Source of the DNA: Synechococcus sp. CBW1002
Lineage (GTDB): Bacteria; Cyanobacteriota; Cyanobacteriia; PCC-6307; Cyanobiaceae
Direction: 5' to 3'
Length of the DNA stretch: 64,000 nucleotides
Assembly (NCBI RefSeq): GCF_015840915.1
Contig: NZ_CP060398.1
Location: forward strand, 1,364,001 to 1,428,000
Positions 26,805-36,886 of this stretch are shown piece after piece. The position numbers were made by a program, and so were the translations under genes. The notes under the pieces are model-generated. The model saw only the letters and a program-made list of their open reading frames with translations, was not told the DNA's origin and searched no databases. The stretch's first letter is position 1; every line of letters starts with the position of its first letter.

Positions 26805-27587
26805 TCAGCGATCAGCTGGCACAGCGTTCGTCGCAGCTGCTGCCACAGCCACCGGCGCCAGGGCATCGCGCAGACCGCGCACCACCGCCACCATCGCCAG
26901 TTCATCGTCAAGCCGGTTCACGGCGGAGCCCACACCCACGCCGGCGGCACCGGCGGCGATGGCCAGCGGCAGGGTGACAGCGGAGAGGCCGGAGGCGCAG
27001 AGCACCGGCACGGTCACGGCTCGGCTGAGGGCATGGGCGGCCGCCAGGGTGGGCGCCGCCTTCTCGATCAGGCCGAGACTGCCGGGGCTGAACGGCCGGG
27101 CACTGGTGCCGCCTTCGGTCTGGATCAGATCGGCGCCGGCGGCCACCAGATCGATGGCGAGCTGCTCCTGCTGATCCAGGGGCAGCACGTGGGGCACGGT
27201 CACCGAGAGCACCCCATCGCCGAGCAGCTCGCGGCTGCGGCGGGTGAGCGCCAGCACCTCCTCGGCCCCGAAGATGCGGCCCTGGGGGTAGAAGCTGTCG
27301 TAGTTGCCGATCTCCACCATGGCGGCGCCAGCGGCCACCGCTGCGGGGAACAGCTCGGGATCCACCGCAGACACGCAGATCGGCAGACCCGAGGCGGCGG
27401 CCGCCAGGGTCACCAGCTCCGGATCACAGGCCACATCGATCAGGTCGGCGCCACCGGCACCGGCGGCTCGGCTGATCCGCTGCACGGCAGCGGCATCAAA
27501 GTTGGAGAGACCGGCGATCACCTTCAGGGCCCGGCGCTCGGCGATGGCGCGCTGCAGGGAGCTGGGCAGGCTGGACAGACGCGACAT
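26805..27587 (-). CDS. DUF561 (Ycf23-like) protein
   Basis: I chose ATG 27587 because SLQRAIAERRALKVIAGLSN, the conserved opening of this family, follows closely; the frame is open further upstream but antisense to tilS. The 260-residue protein resembles a TIM-barrel with AGGADLIDVACDPELV, VEIGNYDSFYPQGRIFGAEE, IQTEGGTSARPF and a phosphate-binding-like AAGAAGVGVGSAVNRL. DUF561 is found in cyanobacteria and as ycf23 in plastids, so a conserved photosynthetic-lineage role is likely but undefined. It is divergent from tilS, with 23 bases between the starts. A perfect 11-bp hairpin lies downstream. Confidence 0.85.
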   Translation of the reverse strand: MSRLSSLPSSLQRAIAERRALKVIAGLSNFDAAAVQRISRAAGAGGADLIDVACDPELVTLAAAASGLPICVSAVDPELFPAAVAAGAAMVEIGNYDSFYPQGRIFGAEEVLALTRRSRELLGDGVLSVTVPHVLPLDQQEQLAIDLVAAGADLIQTEGGTSARPFSPGSLGLIEKAAPTLAAAHALSRAVTVPVLCASGLSAVTLPLAIAAGAAGVGVGSAVNRLDDELAMVAVVRGLRDALAPVAVAAAATNAVPADR

Positions 27588-27610
27588 CGGCGGCGCAGAG
27601 AGCTGGATTC

Positions 27611-28747
27611 GTGATTCTCCCATCTGAAACCGTGAACTCCCACGAAGCGCCAGCTGGGGCCCCGGCCAAGGCCCAGCCGCACTGGAGCGCCGACCATCTG
27701 AGCCTGCACCAGCTGCTGCGTCAGCAACCCCAGCTGCTGCCCGCCGGCGCACCCCTGCTGCTGGCCGTCTCCGGCGGGCAGGATTCGATGGCGATGACGG
27801 GCCTGCTGCTGGATCTGACACGCCTGCATGGCTGGTCGCTGCAGCTCTGGCATGGCGACCATGGCTGGCGGCCGGAATCGGGCCAGCAGGCCGCCGAACT
27901 GGCCCAGTGGGCCCAGCAGCACGGGCTGGCGCTGCAGATCGATCGCGCCGAAGCGCTGGCGCCCAACGAAGCAGCGGCGCGGCACTGGCGCTACGAGCGG
28001 CTGGCCCACTGGGCCGAGCGGCTGGGCTGCCAGCGGGTGGTGACGGCCCACACCGCCAGCGACCGGGCCGAAACCCTGCTCTTGCACCTGGCCCGCGGCA
28101 GCCATCGGCGCGGCCTGGCCAGCCTGCGGCGCCAGCGCCCCCTGCTGGAGCCGGCACCGTCAGATCCCGCTGCCGAGACAGCGATCCAGCTGGTGCGGCC
28201 ACTGTTGCTGTTCAGCCGCAGCGACACGGCCCGTCTCTGCCGCGAGCTGGGCCTGCCGGTCTGGACGGACCCCAGCAATACCGATCCCCGCTTCGCTCGC
28301 AATCGGCTGCGGCAGGAGGTGCTGCCTGTGCTGGAGCAGCTCCATCCCGGCGCCACCCGACGGATCGGCGCCCAGGCCGAAAGGCTGGCCGAGGAACTGG
28401 AGCGGGACGAGGAACTCGTTGCACTTGCCCTGGCCGGCCTGCATACCACTCCCGCGACTTCCACCCACGAGGTTTTCACCCACGAGGCTTCCTCCCTCGG
28501 CCGGCAGTTGCAACGGGCGCCGCTGGTGGCCCTCAGCCTGGCCAGCCAACGGGCCCTGCTGCAGCACTGGCTGAGCCAGCACAACCTGCAGCCTCTCTCC
28601 AGCCGTCAGCTGGAGACGCTGCTGGCCCGCCTGGCGCCGCGCCGCGGTCCTGGCCGGCTCGATCTGGCCGGAGGCTGGCGCTTGCGCTGGGATCGCAGCA
28701 CACTGGCCCTGCTTGGGCCCACCGCCGGATCGCCGCTGCATGACTGA
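27611..28747 (+). CDS. tilS: tRNA(Ile)-lysidine synthase
   Basis: TilS adds lysine to C34 of tRNA-Ile(CAU) so that it reads AUA. The 378-residue protein has the PP-loop ATP-binding motif LLAVSGGQDSMAMTGLL near residue 50, then HGDHGWRPES, VVTAHTASDRAETLLLHLAR and the LPVWTDPSNTDPRFARNRLR region, all characteristic. A GTG at 27611 or one at 27632 could be the start; both precede the domain. The C-terminal part contains a small THEVFTHEASS duplication. The gene is divergent from the DUF561 gene and overlaps the next gene by 8 bases. Confidence 0.93.
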   Translation: MILPSETVNSHEAPAGAPAKAQPHWSADHLSLHQLLRQQPQLLPAGAPLLLAVSGGQDSMAMTGLLLDLTRLHGWSLQLWHGDHGWRPESGQQAAELAQWAQQHGLALQIDRAEALAPNEAAARHWRYERLAHWAERLGCQRVVTAHTASDRAETLLLHLARGSHRRGLASLRRQRPLLEPAPSDPAAETAIQLVRPLLLFSRSDTARLCRELGLPVWTDPSNTDPRFARNRLRQEVLPVLEQLHPGATRRIGAQAERLAEELERDEELVALALAGLHTTPATSTHEVFTHEASSLGRQLQRAPLVALSLASQRALLQHWLSQHNLQPLSSRQLETLLARLAPRRGPGRLDLAGGWRLRWDRSTLALLGPTAGSPLHD

Positions 28748-29732
28748 GACCCAGGACCATCTCTACGCGGCCGTGGAACTGGCCTACAGCGAGGCCCGGT
28801 GGTCCGAGGCCCTGTCCATCGGTCAGCAGCTGCTGGGGCAACTGGATCCAGCAGCGAATGCCTCGCTGAAGGTGCGCCTGGAGCTGCTGCTGGGCCACAT
28901 TCAGCTCTATGGCTTCGGTAATGCCACCGCTGCCGCCGAGCACTACACCACGGTGAGTCAGGCCAGGCCGGCCCCGATCCTGCTGGACATCGCCCAGCAG
29001 GGGCTGGAGCATTGCCAGGTGTTGCTCGGCGGCAGCGCGGGGGCTGCACCGGTGCTGGACGGCATCGAGCAAGGGGATGTCGTCCCGGAGGGCTCGTTGC
29101 TGGGGAACTCCGATCCTGATCAGGAGCGTGGCGAAGCAGAGAATCCGGCAACCCCAGCGCCAGCTCTGGACGGCACAGCGGCAGCCACAGGCCTGGAAGA
29201 CGGATCGACGCCGGAGACAATCGAAACGGCCGGTGCGACAGGCGCGGCGTTCCCCTTCACGCCCACGGCGGTGGCCAGGGGAGGAATCGCCATGCCTGCG
29301 GCAGCCATGCCCTGGATGGTGGATCTGGGTGCCAGCGATCCCGGAGCCCAGCCCGCGGCAGATGGCGCCGTGGCGATGGCCTCCAATCCCTTTCTGCAAG
29401 CTTCACCAGTGATGCCGGCGGGTATCACCGTGCCGCATTTACAGGCGGATCCCCAAGAAGCCGCTGCTGAACCCACAGCGCCGGTGGCTGCAGTGATGGC
29501 TGTTGCACCGATCGCGGTGGAGGTGGTGGATGAACCCGAGCTCATCGAGGTGAACCAGGCTGATCCCACCCGGGCCGAGGAGATCGAGGTGGTTCCTGTG
29601 GAAGCCAAAGGTGGGGCCAGCCTCACCCTGGAGAAGACCGGGGAGGCAGAAGTTACCGTTCCGCCGCCCCTGTTCACTCCGGAGGAAGAGGAGGAGCTGG
29701 CCCGCGGACTGCTGCGGGTGGTGCTGCGCTGA
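28740..29732 (+). CDS. Conserved acidic protein of unknown function
   Basis: The ATG at 28740 overlaps the tilS end (ATGACTGA), so the genes are probably co-translated. Of 330 residues, the first 100 are helical and TPR-like (HLYAAVELAYSEARWSEALS and LDIAQQGLEHCQVLL). The rest is low-complexity, rich in Ala, Pro, Glu and Val, and ends in an acidic LFTPEEEEELARGLLRVVLR helix. There is no signal peptide or membrane segment. I do not recognise a named family; TPR-like interaction plus a disordered acidic tail suggests a scaffold. The gene converges on rnj, 48 bases away. Confidence 0.7.
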   Translation: MTETQDHLYAAVELAYSEARWSEALSIGQQLLGQLDPAANASLKVRLELLLGHIQLYGFGNATAAAEHYTTVSQARPAPILLDIAQQGLEHCQVLLGGSAGAAPVLDGIEQGDVVPEGSLLGNSDPDQERGEAENPATPAPALDGTAAATGLEDGSTPETIETAGATGAAFPFTPTAVARGGIAMPAAAMPWMVDLGASDPGAQPAADGAVAMASNPFLQASPVMPAGITVPHLQADPQEAAAEPTAPVAAVMAVAPIAVEVVDEPELIEVNQADPTRAEEIEVVPVEAKGGASLTLEKTGEAEVTVPPPLFTPEEEEELARGLLRVVLR

Positions 29733-29780
29733 GGGCGCACGCACCACTCCTGACAGAAGCGGGCGTTCAACAACCGGCGA

Positions 29781-31814
29781 TCAACCGGCCACGGCAGCGG
29801 AGCGGCGGCGGCGGGTGCGTCCGACCGGCTCCTCCTCCTTGACCGCCACCTGCCGGACGGCTGCGGCAGGTGCAGCCACAGGGGGTGCCACCGCGACAGC
29901 GGCGGCAGATGCGGGCGCTGATGCAACGGCCGCTGCAGCGGCCACTGGTTGACGCTGGGGGGCGCCGTTGCCGTTGCGGATGATCTCCCGCCCGCCATCA
30001 CGACGACCTCGCGGCGCGGGACGGGTATCGGGTTCGGCATCAGCGCGCCCCTTGTAGGCAGGCGTACCGGCCGGGGCGGGCTGCACCAGGCAGATGATCA
30101 GCGGCTCCACCTGCAGCTCGCGGCGCAGGCGACGCTGCAGCCCCAGTTCGATCTCGCGCTGCACACCGACCCAGTCGACGTCGGGGGCATTGCCGCCGCT
30201 GTTCCGGGCCAGCTGGCTCCAGCGATTCTCGAGCACCCAGTTGATCTCGCGCTCGGTCCAGACCGAGAGCTTGCGGGCATCGGCGGTGGTGACCACGCCG
30301 CGCAGATTCACCCGGGGCGGGGCCGCCATCACACCATCGGTGCTGATCACGGTGAGCAGGTTGATCACGCCGTCTTCCGCCAGCTGCTGGCGCTCCTTGA
30401 GCACGCGCGCATCGACGATGCCGTTGCGGGAGGCATCCAGCAGCTCGATGCCGGCCTTGACTGCTTCTCCTTTGCGGATCGAATCGGGGGTGAGTTCGAC
30501 CACATCTCCGTTATCGATCAACAGCATGTTGTCGGCGGGCACCCCCATCGACTGGGCCGTCTTGCTGTGGCAGACGAGCATGCGGTGCTCACCGTGCACC
30601 GGCACGAAGTACTTGGGCCGGGTGAGGGCCAGCATCAGCTTCTGGTCTTCCTGGCAACCATGACCCGAGACGTGGATGCCTTCGCCCTTGCCATACACCA
30701 CCTTGGCGCCGAGCATCATCAGGCGGTCAATCGTGTTGACTACCGAGATGGTGTTGCCCGGAATCGGACTGGCCGAGAAGATGATCGTGTCGCTGCTCTT
30801 CACCTGAACCTGCGGGTGCTCACCGCGGGAGATGCGGCTCAGGGCGGCCAGCGGCTCACCCTGGCTGCCCGTCATCAGCAGCAGGGTTTCACGATCGGGA
30901 AGATCGCGGATCTGCTTGATCGGCACGAACAGTTCATCGGGGGCACGCATGTAGCCGAGTTCCCTTGCCTTGGCGATCACGTTCAGCATCGAACGACCCA
31001 GCAGGCCGACCTTCCGGCCATTCTTGAGTGCTAGCTCCAGAATCATCGCCACCCGATGGATCGAGCTGGCGAAGGTGGTGATGATCACCCGACCCTCAGC
31101 CTGGGCGATGTGCTGGTCGAGTTTGGGGAACACGGCCCGTTCCGAGGGCGTGAAGCCGGGTACCTCCGCATTGGTGGAGTCGCTGAACAGACACAGCACA
31201 CCTTGTTCGCCGTAGTGGGCCAGGCGGGCCATGTCGAAGTGCTCGCCGTCGACCGGCGTATGGTCGAACTTGAAATCACCGGTGAACACCACCACCCCGA
31301 CCGGCGTGGTGACCGCCAGGGTGAAGCTGTCCGCCATCGAGTGGGTGTTGCGGATGAACTCCACCTTGAAGTGCTTACCCACCTGCACCACATCACGTGG
31401 GCCCACCGTCTGAATCACCGTGCGATCGGTGACACCGGCCTCCTCCATCTTTCCCTGCAACAGGGACATGGCCAGGCGGGGGCCATAGATCACGGGGATG
31501 GTGAAGTTCTTAAGGTGGTGGGGGATGCCACCGATGTGATCTTCGTGACCATGGGTCACGATCATCCCGCGGATCCGTTTCTGATTCTCACGCAGATAGC
31601 TGGTGTCGGGCAGCACCACGTTGACGCCGTGCATGCCATCGCTGGGGAAGGCCAGGCCGGCATCGACGAGCATGATGTCGTCGCCGTATTCGAACACGCA
31701 GGTATTCTTGCCGATCTCATGCAGGCCCCCCAGGGGAATCACCCGCAGCGCCGGGGTCTTGCCATTGGCGCCGGGGGAGGAGCTTGGACGAGCGTGGCCG
31801 TTCTGATTGGTCAT
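29781..31814 (-). CDS. rnj: Ribonuclease J
   Basis: The 677-residue metallo-beta-lactamase-fold nuclease acts as 5'-3' exo- and endoribonuclease in RNA decay. The core starts with LRVIPLGGLHEIGKNTCVFE and has the zinc site TLV-like IVTHGHEDHIGG, then GDFKFDHTPVDGEHFD, SDSTNAEVPGFTPSE, SGSQ/GEP (LLMTGSQGEPLAALSRI) and HVSGHGCQED plus PVHGEHRMLV. After about residue 560 there is a basic, then Ala/Pro-rich tail (about 80 residues) ending in VGRTRRRRSAAVAG, which is longer than in RNase J of Firmicutes. There is no Shine-Dalgarno; a pyrimidine tract precedes the ATG (see the regulatory entry). Confidence 0.94.
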   Translation of the reverse strand: MTNQNGHARPSSSPGANGKTPALRVIPLGGLHEIGKNTCVFEYGDDIMLVDAGLAFPSDGMHGVNVVLPDTSYLRENQKRIRGMIVTHGHEDHIGGIPHHLKNFTIPVIYGPRLAMSLLQGKMEEAGVTDRTVIQTVGPRDVVQVGKHFKVEFIRNTHSMADSFTLAVTTPVGVVVFTGDFKFDHTPVDGEHFDMARLAHYGEQGVLCLFSDSTNAEVPGFTPSERAVFPKLDQHIAQAEGRVIITTFASSIHRVAMILELALKNGRKVGLLGRSMLNVIAKARELGYMRAPDELFVPIKQIRDLPDRETLLLMTGSQGEPLAALSRISRGEHPQVQVKSSDTIIFSASPIPGNTISVVNTIDRLMMLGAKVVYGKGEGIHVSGHGCQEDQKLMLALTRPKYFVPVHGEHRMLVCHSKTAQSMGVPADNMLLIDNGDVVELTPDSIRKGEAVKAGIELLDASRNGIVDARVLKERQQLAEDGVINLLTVISTDGVMAAPPRVNLRGVVTTADARKLSVWTEREINWVLENRWSQLARNSGGNAPDVDWVGVQREIELGLQRRLRRELQVEPLIICLVQPAPAGTPAYKGRADAEPDTRPAPRGRRDGGREIIRNGNGAPQRQPVAAAAAVASAPASAAAVAVAPPVAAPAAAVRQVAVKEEEPVGRTRRRRSAAVAG

Positions 31815-31816
31815 GT

Positions 31817-31846
31817 AGGAAAAAGGAAAGAAGAAAAAGAAAGAGA
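31817..31846 (-). promoter_or_regulatory. Pyrimidine-rich leader tract immediately upstream of rnj
   Basis: Read on the minus strand, about 30 bases directly before the rnj ATG consist almost only of T and C, with runs of five T (31840-31817), and no purine-rich Shine-Dalgarno lies before the start. This is unusual in so GC-rich a genome. U-rich 5' leaders are known control sites of the cyanobacterial RNase E gene. A similar autoregulatory role for rnj is inference. Confidence 0.45.
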
Positions 31847-31906
31847 CCGATGAAGCGAGCGTAAGGACGGATGGCGGTCCGTCGTCGGGCAGCGCAAGCC
31901 TTGGCG

Positions 31907-32827
31907 TCAGGTAGGACGCAGGGCAGCCAGGACAGAGATGAGGCGTTGACGCACGTCGGTATCAGCGGAAAGAAGGGGAAGACGGGGAGCACCCACCGGC
32001 CAGCCGCAGATCTCCAGGGCGGCTTTGACGGGGATGGGATTGGTGGTGCAGAACAGGGCTTTGCACAGGGGCAGCAGCTGCTCATGCAGCGCCAGGGCAG
32101 CGGCGGCATCGCCAGCGAGGAAGGCCTGGATCATGGCCTTGATCTGGGGGCCGGCCACGTGGCTGGCGACGCTGACCACCCCGACGGCCCCCACGGCCAG
32201 CATCGGCAGGGTGAGGGCATCGTCGCCGCTGTAGATCGCCAGCCGATCCCCGCAGAGCAGGCGCAGCTGGCTCACTTCTTCGGTGGTGCCGCTGGCGGCC
32301 TTGAAACTGACCACGTTGGGCAGATCCAGCAGGCGAACCACGGTGTCGGGGGCCAGGCTGCAGGCGGTGCGTCCGGGGATGTTGTAAAGCATCAGCGGCA
32401 GCTGGGGCGCTGCCTCGGCCACAGCCCGGAAATGGGCTTCCAGGCCCGCCTGGGGAGGCTTGTTGTAATACGGCACCACCACCAGGGCGGCATCGGCACC
32501 CAAGGCAGCCGCGGCTCGGGTGGCCTCCACCGCCTCGGCAGTGCAGTTGCTGCCGGAGCCGGCAATCAGTTGGGCCCGGCCGTCGATCGCCTCCTTCACG
32601 GCGGCGAACAGACGGTGCTCCTCCTCCCAGCTGAGGGTGGGAGATTCGCCGGTGGTTCCGCACACCAGCACCCCATCGGAGCCATGGCTGACCAGGTGAT
32701 CGGCGAGGCGGCCAGCCAGCTCCAGGTCCACCGACCCATCGGCGGCAAAGGGGGTCACCATGGCGGTGACGACCCGGCCGAAGGGCGCGTTCATCCAGGG
32801 CGATGGTGCCGTGTTCCCAGGGCTCAA
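31907..32827 (-). CDS. dapA: 4-hydroxy-tetrahydrodipicolinate synthase
   Basis: DapA condenses aspartate semialdehyde with pyruvate, the first committed step to lysine and diaminopimelate. The 306-residue protein has [35 protein letters not shown], the catalytic Tyr in [14 protein letters not shown] and the Schiff-base Lys in [14 protein letters not shown]. The longest start is TTG at 32827, which overlaps the asd stop as TTGA; ATG 32794 gives a shorter form beginning MNAPFGRVV. The order asd-dapA-rnj on one strand matches the shared pathway for the first two genes. Confidence 0.95.
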   Translation of the reverse strand: MSPGNTAPSPWMNAPFGRVVTAMVTPFAADGSVDLELAGRLADHLVSHGSDGVLVCGTTGESPTLSWEEEHRLFAAVKEAIDGRAQLIAGSGSNCTAEAVEATRAAAALGADAALVVVPYYNKPPQAGLEAHFRAVAEAAPQLPLMLYNIPGRTACSLAPDTVVRLLDLPNVVSFKAASGTTEEVSQLRLLCGDRLAIYSGDDALTLPMLAVGAVGVVSVASHVAGPQIKAMIQAFLAGDAAAALALHEQLLPLCKALFCTTNPIPVKAALEICGWPVGAPRLPLLSADTDVRQRLISVLAALRPT

Positions 32828-33921
32828 GCGGCACCTCCGGCAGAAACGGTCGCCGCCGTCAGGCCGGCAGGATCGCGCAGCAGCTCGGCGATCTGGATGG
32901 CATTGAGGGCCGCACCCTTGCGGATCTGATCACCGCAGAGCCAGAGCTCCAGCGCGTTGGGGTCGCTCAGGTCCTGGCGGATCCGCCCCACCGCCACCGG
33001 GTCGCGGCCGGTCACATCGGTGGGCATCGGGAAGCGGTTGGCCTCGAAGTTCTCGAGCAGTTCCACCCCGGGCGCCCGGGCCAGGAGCTGCCGCGCCTCC
33101 TCCACCGGGAAGGGCTCGGCGAATTCAATGTTCACGGCTTCGGAATGGGCCCGCAGCACCGGCACTCGCACACAGGTGGCCGTGAGCCGCAGATCGGGCA
33201 GCCCCATGATCTTGCGGGTCTCGTTCAGCATCTTCAGCTCTTCCTCGCAGTAGCCACTGGGCTGCAGGGGGGAGTTGTGCAGGAAGAGGTTGAAGGCGAG
33301 GGAATGGGGCAACACCTCACTGACTGGCTCACCACCGTCGAGCACGGTGCGGCTGAGGCGCTGCAGTTCCTCCATGGCACGGGCACCGGCGCCGCTGGCA
33401 GACTGATAAGTGCTCACCACCACCCGGCGGATCGGGCGTCGGGCCGCCAGCGGTGCCAGCGCCAGGGTGAGCAGGATCGTGGTGCAGTTGGGGTTGGCGA
33501 TGATGCCGCCGTGGCTGAAGGCGGCCTCGGGATTCACCTCCGGCACCACCAGAGGCACCGATGGATCCATGCGGAAGGCACTGGAGTTGTCGATCACCAC
33601 GGCGCCGGCCGCGGCCGCCAGCGGCGCCCATTGCTTCGACACCGAACCACCGGCCGAGGCCAGCACCAGATCAACGCCGTCGAACGCCTCCTCCGCCACC
33701 GGTTCGATCGTCAGGCTGCGCCCCTGCCAGGCCAGGGTCTGGCCGGCGGAGCGGGGCGATGCCAGGGGCCGCAGCTCGGCCACGGGGAAGCGGCGTTCCT
33801 CCAGAAGTTGCAGCAGCTCCTGGCCAACGGCGCCGGTGGCTCCCAGGATCGCGATCCGCAGGGGGCGCTGCGGCAGGGCGGCAGGGCGGGCAGCTGTGGT
33901 GAGGGGGTGAGAGACGGTCAA
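32824..33921 (-). CDS. asd: Aspartate-semialdehyde dehydrogenase
   Basis: The 365-residue enzyme reduces aspartyl phosphate to the semialdehyde, supplying DapA and homoserine synthesis. The NADP-binding start is [20 protein letters not shown]. The catalytic Cys lies in the conserved [29 protein letters not shown] and the [20 protein letters not shown] segments follow. Length is normal with a short N-terminal lead. It starts opposite tig, 625 bases away, so its promoter lies in that noncoding stretch. The stop overlaps the downstream dapA start. Confidence 0.96.
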   Translation of the reverse strand: MTVSHPLTTAARPAALPQRPLRIAILGATGAVGQELLQLLEERRFPVAELRPLASPRSAGQTLAWQGRSLTIEPVAEEAFDGVDLVLASAGGSVSKQWAPLAAAAGAVVIDNSSAFRMDPSVPLVVPEVNPEAAFSHGGIIANPNCTTILLTLALAPLAARRPIRRVVVSTYQSASGAGARAMEELQRLSRTVLDGGEPVSEVLPHSLAFNLFLHNSPLQPSGYCEEELKMLNETRKIMGLPDLRLTATCVRVPVLRAHSEAVNIEFAEPFPVEEARQLLARAPGVELLENFEANRFPMPTDVTGRDPVAVGRIRQDLSDPNALELWLCGDQIRKGAALNAIQIAELLRDPAGLTAATVSAGGAA

Positions 33922-34546
33922 GAGCGGTGGGAACGGGTGGGATCCATGGCGTCAACGGCCAGGGCTGTGGCTGAGAACCAGGCTGTGGGCGAAATCCGGG
34001 CAGCCTGTGAAGGAGCGCTACGGAGTCGGGGCGCCGAGCCGAAGCGGTTCGGGCAGTCCGGGGCCGCGATCGGGGAAAGCGGTGGCTGAGGCCGACCGAA
34101 CCGGTCGACAGGGTGGGGAGGCTGGGGAGTGGGTGAACGTGAAGTGGAAAAGCTGGCGGCGCCGAATCGGATGTGGTGACCGGAATGGGGAGCTGTCTCC
34201 AGGCTGGGCTCGAGCCGTGGCAGAGGCTTCAGAGGGATGAGGCGCCGGGGTGTGCGTCAGGCCAAGTCGACTGTGAACACTCGACTGCGAGCCATCAACC
34301 GTTAACAATCGATTGAAACCAATCCATTGTCTCGCTTCAAGAATCGCTGCAACAGGCGACCTTGTTCAGGCGGCCTCGACCGGGATCGAGACCGTTGCCG
34401 CAGGTTCCGGCACAGGCCAATCAGCCCAGGCCAGACCGGCAGCAGGGATATGGACGTCGTCGTCGTCGTCCTCCGCACAATACGTGGCGCGGCGTGTCCT
34501 GGGCCACTTTCTAGGATGAGGGGCTGCCTGTTGATCCGCCCCCGTC
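33922..34546. other. Noncoding stretch between divergent asd and tig
   Basis: No open frame in this 625-base stretch has family signatures or a convincing start, so I see no gene. Its right half is the most AT-rich DNA of the neighbourhood: 34260-34345 carries a 6-bp inverted repeat around AGTCGA..TCGACT and a perfect 10-bp palindrome CAATCGATTG at 34306-34315. The stretch should hold the divergent promoters of asd and tig. The palindromes may be regulator sites, which is inference. Confidence 0.5.
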
Positions 34547-35929
34547 ATGCCTGCCACCGCCGAGTCCGCCAGCCCCACGGACCGCAGCCCAGCGCTGACG
34601 GTCAGCACCAGTCCAAGGCCCGGCAGCCGCATCGCCGTGGAGGTGGCCGTCCCTGCCGCGCGCTGCCAGGCCAGCTACGACACCGCCCTCGAAAAGCTCA
34701 GCCGCACGATCAAGCTGCCCGGTTTCCGCAAGGGCAAGGTTCCCCGGCCGGTGCTGCTTCAGCAGATCGGACCAGTGCGGATCCGCGCCACCGCCCTTGA
34801 GGAGCTGGTGGAGGCCATCGTGCAGGAGGCGATCCGGCAGGAGGCGATCGACGCGATCGGCCGCCCCGAACTGAGCGAGGGCTTCGAGCAGCTGCTGGAG
34901 CGTTTCAGCCCCGGCAGTGAGCTCACCCTCACCCTCGTGATGGATGTGGAGCCCAGCCCGAGCCTCAAGGCCACCCGGGGCCTGAAGGCCGAAGCCGAGA
35001 CCGTGCCCTTCGATCCGGCCCGGGTCGACGAGCTGATCGAGGAGCAGCGCAAGCGGCTGGCCACCCTGGTGCCGGTGGAAGATCGCCCGGCCGCCGCCGG
35101 TGACGTGGCCGTGCTGAGTTTCGAGGGGGTCTATGCCGACACCGAGGAAGCGATCACCGGTGGCAGCAGCGAGACCATGGAGGTCGAACTCGAAGTGGAT
35201 CGGATGATCCCCGGGTTCGTGGAGGGGGTGATCGGGATGGAAGTGGGGGAGAACCGCACGATTGAGTGCCAGTTCCCCGACAGCTACCCCCAGGAGGAGG
35301 CCCGCGGCCGCCAGGCCCGTTTCGCGATCACGCTCAAGGAGCTCAAGACCCACGAACTTCCCGCCCTGGACGACTCCTTCGCCCAGCAGGCCAGCGACAA
35401 GCAGACCCTGGCCGAGCTGCGCCAGGACCTGGAGCAACGGCTGCAGGAGGACGCCGAGCAACGCACCCGCAGCAACCGCCACAACGCCCTGCTCACCGCC
35501 CTGGTGGAGCAGCTGGAGGTGGAACTGCCGGAAACCCTCGTGCAGGAGGAGATCCGCGCCCTGATCGAGCAGACCGCCGGCCAGATCGCCCAGCAGGGCA
35601 TGGACGTGAAGAAGCTCTTCACTCCCGATCTGGTGCGCAGCCTGATGGAGACCTCAAGGCCGGAGGCGGAGCAGCGTCTCCGCCGCAACCTGGCCCTCCA
35701 GGCCCTGGCCGCCGCCGAAGCGATCGAGGTGGCCGCCGAGGAGATTCAGGAGAAGCTGCGGGAGGTGAGCCGCAGCCTCAGCGACAGCGACGCGATTGAT
35801 CCGGAGCGCCTGCGGCTGGCGGTGACCGACGACCTGCTGCGCAGCAAATTGCTGGAGTGGCTGGAGCAGAACAGCACCATCGAAGAAACCGAGGCGAACC
35901 CGACTGGAGATCCTGCAGCCGAGGCCTAA
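34547..35929 (+). CDS. tig: Trigger factor (ribosome-associated chaperone)
   Basis: The 460-residue chaperone binds the ribosome near L23 and holds nascent chains. The ribosome-binding signature is [19 protein letters not shown] near residue 63. A FKBP-type prolyl isomerase domain follows ([20 protein letters not shown]) and then an elongated helical C-terminal part ([20 protein letters not shown]). The N-terminus has an extra about 28 residues before the conserved start. The gene precedes clpP-clpX on the same strand, a common arrangement, with 110 bases between tig and clpP. Confidence 0.96.
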   Translation: MPATAESASPTDRSPALTVSTSPRPGSRIAVEVAVPAARCQASYDTALEKLSRTIKLPGFRKGKVPRPVLLQQIGPVRIRATALEELVEAIVQEAIRQEAIDAIGRPELSEGFEQLLERFSPGSELTLTLVMDVEPSPSLKATRGLKAEAETVPFDPARVDELIEEQRKRLATLVPVEDRPAAAGDVAVLSFEGVYADTEEAITGGSSETMEVELEVDRMIPGFVEGVIGMEVGENRTIECQFPDSYPQEEARGRQARFAITLKELKTHELPALDDSFAQQASDKQTLAELRQDLEQRLQEDAEQRTRSNRHNALLTALVEQLEVELPETLVQEEIRALIEQTAGQIAQQGMDVKKLFTPDLVRSLMETSRPEAEQRLRRNLALQALAAAEAIEVAAEEIQEKLREVSRSLSDSDAIDPERLRLAVTDDLLRSKLLEWLEQNSTIEETEANPTGDPAAEA

Positions 35930-35960
35930 GCCAGGGGCCTGAAGCCAGGGGCCTGGCAGA
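35928..35960. repeat. 14-bp tandem duplication after tig
   Basis: AAGCCAGGGGCCTG is present twice in tandem directly at the tig stop codon. The second copy begins a palindromic CCAGGGGCCTGG stretch. It lies between tig and clpP. Confidence 0.7.
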
Positions 35961-36039
35961 ATCGCTCACTGACTTGAATCCACAGGCCTGGGATTCCCCA
36001 TAGATTGACCGACCAGTCCGACAGCCCGGCAGCCACCGC

Positions 36040-36768
36040 GTGATCGACGCCCCTCTCAGCACCCTGCGCCCCCACCCGGTTCAAAACCGCTGGCAGGGGG
36101 AGCGTCCCTGGAACGGCCTGCCCACCGCCAGCGCGGTTGGTTCGCCGATGGCCAACCCCGGCGTGCTCCCCACGGTGGTGGAGCAGTCTGGCCGGGGCGA
36201 GCGGGCCTTCGACATCTATTCGCGCCTGCTGCGCGAGCGGATCATCTTCATGGGCACCGGCATCGACGACGCCGTCGCCGATGCCCTGGTGGCGCAGCTG
36301 CTCTTCCTCGAAGCGGAAGACCCCGAGAAGGACATCCAGATCTACATCAATTCTCCGGGGGGATCGGTCACGGCGGGGCTGGCCATCTACGACACCATGC
36401 AGCAGGTCGCTCCTGACGTGGTGACCATCTGCTACGGCCTCGCCGCCAGCATGGGCGCCTTCCTGCTTTCCGGCGGCACCAAGGGCAAGCGCCTGGCCCT
36501 GCCCAATGCGCGGATCATGATCCACCAGCCCCTCGGCGGTGCCCAGGGCCAGGCGGTGGATATCGAGATCCAGGCCCGCGAGATCCTCTTCCTCAAGGAC
36601 ACGCTCAACGGTCTGATGGCCGACCACACCGGCCAACCCCTGGCAAAGATCGCCGAAGACACCGACCGCGACTACTTCCTTTCTCCAGCGGAAGCGGTTG
36701 AATACGGTCTGATCGACAGGGTCGTCGAGGAGGGATCGGCCACCACCGGACAACCGGTACCGGTCTGA
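36040..36768 (+). CDS. clpP: ATP-dependent Clp protease proteolytic subunit
   Basis: The serine protease subunit pairs with ClpX encoded next. Catalytic Ser is in [16 protein letters not shown] and His in [20 protein letters not shown]; the Asp region is in [18 protein letters not shown] 36040 gives 242 residues with about 36 residues before the usual [20 protein letters not shown] core; an ATG at 36148 is the alternative that gives about 206 residues. The upstream part includes [15 protein letters not shown], which looks like real protein rather than noise. The region after the gene holds a short tandem duplication. Adjacent to clpX, as for cyanobacterial clpP2. Confidence 0.95.
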   Translation: MIDAPLSTLRPHPVQNRWQGERPWNGLPTASAVGSPMANPGVLPTVVEQSGRGERAFDIYSRLLRERIIFMGTGIDDAVADALVAQLLFLEAEDPEKDIQIYINSPGGSVTAGLAIYDTMQQVAPDVVTICYGLAASMGAFLLSGGTKGKRLALPNARIMIHQPLGGAQGQAVDIEIQAREILFLKDTLNGLMADHTGQPLAKIAEDTDRDYFLSPAEAVEYGLIDRVVEEGSATTGQPVPV

Positions 36769-36787
36769 TCCCTACCGGTTTGATCCT
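36754..36787. repeat. 15-bp tandem duplication at the clpP stop
   Basis: ACCGGTCTGATCCCT is followed directly by ACCGGTTTGATCCTT, differing at two positions; the first copy overlaps the stop codon of clpP. Further such duplications lie in cobH and before dnaX. Confidence 0.65.
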
Positions 36788-36886
36788 TAAGGACTGCCCT
36801 CCAAGGGCGATTTGCGTTGATCCTGGAGATTCGGGGTCACCCTGCCAGCCCCGGCACCCAACCCTGACCCGAACGCCCCCTGCGCG

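Noticed and set aside
34007-34519. Small frames in the asd-tig gap
   Set aside because: No conserved motif, no ribosome site, and low-complexity residues.
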